Assembly: GCA_017447325.1 (NCBI GenBank)
Contig: JAFSNU010000049.1
Span: 1-7,307 of the forward strand
Source of the DNA: Synergistaceae bacterium
Lineage (GTDB): Bacteria; Synergistota; Synergistia; Synergistales; Aminobacteriaceae
Length of the DNA stretch: 7,307 nucleotides
Direction of reading: 5' to 3'
A program made the translations under genes and the position numbers. Positions within the stretch are counted from its first letter, which is position 1. Every line of letters starts with the position of its first letter. Positions 5,361 through 7,307 of this stretch are shown here, in pieces. The notes under the pieces are model-generated. The model was not told the DNA's origin. It did not search any database and saw only the letters and a program-made list of their open reading frames with translations.

Positions 5361-6951
5361 TTTTGCATTTAATATACCGTTCATTTCGATATTTCTTGCG
5401 ATGCTCACGGCAATATTAACGCCGCTGATTCCCGTCAAGAAATTTGCAAATAGCAATAAGGCAGTTTTGCCCGAGCGCGTGACGTGCTTTGTCGTTGCTT
5501 TAATCGGCGTATTGTCCGCGATATTATTATTTGAATTAAACGGCGACGAGCCTATTAGCTTCAGATTTATGATGGGACACTTCCCAGCTCCGTGGGGCAA
5601 CGAGTTACGCGCCGGACCGCTCGAGGCGTTTCTTGCCCTTGCGTTCAGCATCTCAATGTTTTTAAGTTTAACCGGCAACTTTGACGCGACAGCTTACGAC
5701 GTTCCGGAACGGCGGCGGCCTTTCTTCTGCGTTCTTGTAAATTTATTAATGGCGTCGCTGCTCGCTTTACTTTACACCAACGATTTATTCACGGCTTACG
5801 TCTTCATCGAAATTAATACTATAGCTTCATGCGCTATAGTAACGGTCAAGCAAGGCGGAAAGTCTGTACGCGCCGCGCTGAGATATTTAGTCTTGAGCAT
5901 GGCCGGTTCAGGATTAATTTTAATTTCAATCTGCATATTATACGACGTGACGGGACATTTATTAATGGAGCCTATGCATTTTGCAATTATAAATTTAATT
6001 AAAAATAATCAGTATATGCACCCGCTCACGGTCGCGTTATATTTAATGACTGTCGGCCTCGCTGTTAAGAGTGCTTTATATCCGTTTGCGTCATGGCTGC
6101 ACGATGCTCACGGCAGCGCGACTAACGCGTCAAGCTCTATTCTCTCCGGCTTAGTGTTGAAAGGCCACATATTTTTAATTATCAAAATTTTCTGCCGCGT
6201 GTTCGGAATAGATATAATTCATTTATTAAGAATGGACACGCAGTTATTAATATTTGGATTATTAGGGATGATCATGGGCTCGGTTCACGCGATCGGCCAG
6301 ACCGAAGCTAAAGAGATGGTCGCGTGGTCGAGCGTCGCTCAGGTCGGCTATATATTTTTAGGAATAGGCTTAAACTCCAACGCCGGTATAGCTGCTGCGT
6401 GTCTTCACATCACTATTCACGCTATGATTAAGCCCATGCTGTTTACTTCAGTCGGCGGCTTGAGCGCGGCAGCTCATCACAAGAAAGGCCTGCATGACTT
6501 AATGGGAACGTTTTATGCAAATAGATGGGCGGGCTTGGGATTTATCGCCGGAGCCTGCTCTATGATGGGCATTCCAACTTTCGCGGGCTTCGCGTCAAAA
6601 TTAAGTTTAACTATGGCGGCTTTCGAGAGCCGTGCGATAATCTGGGCGCTGGCTGCTCTTGCCGCAAGCTCTGTGCTTAACGCGTTATATTACGTTCCGG
6701 CAATGGTCGTTATACTCACGCCTGCGAAAAACAACACCCCTCTGTCACTACGTGACATCTCCCCTGATAGGGGCGACGAGACTTGCCTCCCCTGTAAGGG
6801 GAGGTGGCCTGAAAGGCCGGAGGGGTGCTTGCCACCGGTGAGTTTAAGCTTTAAATTAAGCATGAGCGCGTTTTTAGCATTAAATTTTATTTTAGGCCTG
6901 TTGTTCATGCCTATCTTGCGAATAATTGAGAGAGGAGTGAGCGTGCTGTGA
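5344..6951 (+). CDS. mrpD: Mrp-type antiporter subunit D (NuoN/NuoM-like proton-translocating subunit)
   Basis: A 535-residue inner-membrane subunit with about 14 hydrophobic segments, homologous to the antiporter-like subunits of complex I. The expected ion-path residues are visible: Glu156 in FIEINTIASCAIV (154-166), Lys242 in AVKSALYPFASWLHDAHG (240-257), Lys273 in SGLVLKGHIF (268-277), His360/Lys363 in HITIHAMIKPMLF (355-367) and Lys419 in GFASKLSL. It probably forms one H+/cation channel of the complex. Residues about 465-496, between the last two membrane segments, are encoded by a palindromic element of exactly 31 codons; the flanking sequence resumes normally with a final segment (508-526). 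Start options are GTG 5344 (used here) or ATG 5350/5353; all overlap the mrpC end. The stop TGA 6949-6951 shares a base with the next start. Confidence 0.94.
   Translation: MTMMNSFAFNIPFISIFLAMLTAILTPLIPVKKFANSNKAVLPERVTCFVVALIGVLSAILLFELNGDEPISFRFMMGHFPAPWGNELRAGPLEAFLALAFSISMFLSLTGNFDATAYDVPERRRPFFCVLVNLLMASLLALLYTNDLFTAYVFIEINTIASCAIVTVKQGGKSVRAALRYLVLSMAGSGLILISICILYDVTGHLLMEPMHFAIINLIKNNQYMHPLTVALYLMTVGLAVKSALYPFASWLHDAHGSATNASSSILSGLVLKGHIFLIIKIFCRVFGIDIIHLLRMDTQLLIFGLLGMIMGSVHAIGQTEAKEMVAWSSVAQVGYIFLGIGLNSNAGIAAACLHITIHAMIKPMLFTSVGGLSAAAHHKKGLHDLMGTFYANRWAGLGFIAGACSMMGIPTFAGFASKLSLTMAAFESRAIIWALAALAASSVLNALYYVPAMVVILTPAKNNTPLSLRDISPDRGDETCLPCKGRWPERPEGCLPPVSLSFKLSMSAFLALNFILGLLFMPILRIIERGVSVL
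6735..6827 (+). repeat. Composite palindromic element, intact copy inside mrpD
   Basis: The clearest copy, 93 bp. It is bounded by 8-bp terminal inverted repeats CACCCCTC (6735-6742) and GAGGGGTG (6820-6827). Inside are four hairpins, each with a 3-nt loop: TGTCAC/GTGACA (6743-6748/6752-6757), CCCCT/AGGGG (6761-6765/6769-6773), CCTCCCCT/AGGGGAGG (6786-6793/6797-6804) and GGCCT/AGGCC (6806-6810/6814-6818). It lies wholly in mrpD and keeps the frame. The two halves are related to each other as inverted copies. No long target duplication is evident. It encodes no protein of its own, so any movement would need help from elsewhere. Confidence 0.9.
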
Positions 6952-7307
6952 TGACTAAATTATTAAGCTCGCCGCTGCTCCCGGTGTTATTTCCGATTAT
7001 AACGGGCGTTGCCGTTTTATTAAGGCCGGTGAACGACAACGGCGATTTTATTCACGACGACAGTCATGTTTACGTGGGCTTCATGACTTTTATCAGCGCA
7101 ATTTTAAATTTCGCGGCTGTATATTTGACTAACTCAGATTTATTTGTGTTATGCAAGATCACGCGTGATTTAAATATTGCGTTCAAGATCGACGGCGTGT
7201 CCAAAATGTTTATGATTTTGCTTGCCGTAATCTGGCCGTTCGTCACTTTATATGCTTTTGAATATCTGCACAGGCGGCCGCCGACCGGAAGATTTTTCGC
7301 GTTCTTC
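6951..7307 (+). CDS. Second large antiporter-like subunit (MrpD/MrpA-N/NuoL family), 3' end outside window
   Basis: The first 119 codons of an open frame that runs off the window edge. The translation has hydrophobic segments at about 7-24, 43-61 and 85-101, and the block KIDGVSKMFMILLAVIWPFVTLYAFEYL around residues 78-105. This is typical of the N-terminal third of complex I-like antiporter subunits (discontinuous core not yet reached). It follows mrpD by a one-base overlap (TGATG, 6949-6953), or by a GTGA overlap if GTG 6948 is used; GAGGAG 6932-6937 is 10-13 nt upstream. Many clusters of this type carry two such subunits in tandem. Whether it is a second MrpD, the N-terminal part of MrpA or MbhH-like cannot be told from this piece. 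Confidence 0.85.
   Translation, partial: MTKLLSSPLLPVLFPIITGVAVLLRPVNDNGDFIHDDSHVYVGFMTFISAILNFAAVYLTNSDLFVLCKITRDLNIAFKIDGVSKMFMILLAVIWPFVTLYAFEYLHRRPPTGRFFAFF

Noticed and set aside
5316..5678. Reverse-strand 120-codon frame
   Set aside because: Antisense to the start of mrpD; no ribosome site or family resemblance.
5243..6827. CRISPR array
   Set aside because: Repeats are palindromic composites inside genes, 1.4 kb apart and inverted, with no regular spacers or cas genes.
6659..6908. Small frames over the repeat in mrpD on both strands (60 and 72 codons)
   Set aside because: They are translations of the palindromic element in other frames; such peptides recur wherever the repeat occurs.

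Overview
The window is a one-strand (+) gene cluster from an anaerobe-like bacterium. AT-rich codons (TTA Leu, AAT Asn, ATA/ATT Ile) are mixed with GC-rich ones, and genes are tightly packed with ATGA-type overlaps. I cannot place the organism firmly. The Mrp/Mbh-type antiporter layout fits anaerobic fermenters; I lean weakly to Synergistota or another gut anaerobe, by inference only.

Layout: a possible C-terminal tail of an upstream gene (1-46); a short YigZ/IMPACT-family gene (87-536); then a cation/proton antiporter operon of the kind also used as the membrane module of Mbh hydrogenases: mrpE (575), mrpF (1050), mrpG (1474), an MbhD-like subunit (1863), an MbhE-MrpB fusion (3750), mrpC (4797), mrpD (5344) and the start of a second large antiporter-like subunit that leaves the window (6951). 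The MrpA C-terminal parts (MbhD, MbhE) are separate from any MrpA N-terminal part, as in archaeal Mrp/Mbh clusters rather than Bacillus Mrp. Together these genes should build an inner-membrane complex exchanging Na+ (or K+) for H+, possibly coupled to a redox module encoded downstream.

Two things interrupt this ordinary picture. First, a two-gene type II restriction-modification system (PD-(D/E)XK nuclease 2150-2974; beta-class amino-methyltransferase 2967-3719) sits inside the operon, exactly between the MbhD and MbhE-MrpB genes. It is coupled to the upstream gene by a 4-nt ATGA overlap and internally by an 8-nt overlap.

Second, a family of about 93-bp composite palindromic elements lies inside protein-coding sequence. 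One copy is in the loop before the last membrane segment of MrpD (6735-6827, exactly 31 codons). One is in the C-terminal tail of MrpC in the opposite orientation (5243-5336), and its end lies where the mrpD ribosome binding site should be. A partial copy is in the N-terminus of the YigZ-like protein (about 111-169, perhaps 77-169). The best copy has 8-bp terminal inverted repeats (CACCCCTC/GAGGGGTG) and four small hairpins with 3-nt loops. Between copies the hairpin stems change sequence but remain paired, so structure is kept while sequence drifts. No gene-free stretch exceeds 300 bases. I saw no tRNA, rRNA, CRISPR or convincing intrinsic terminator.
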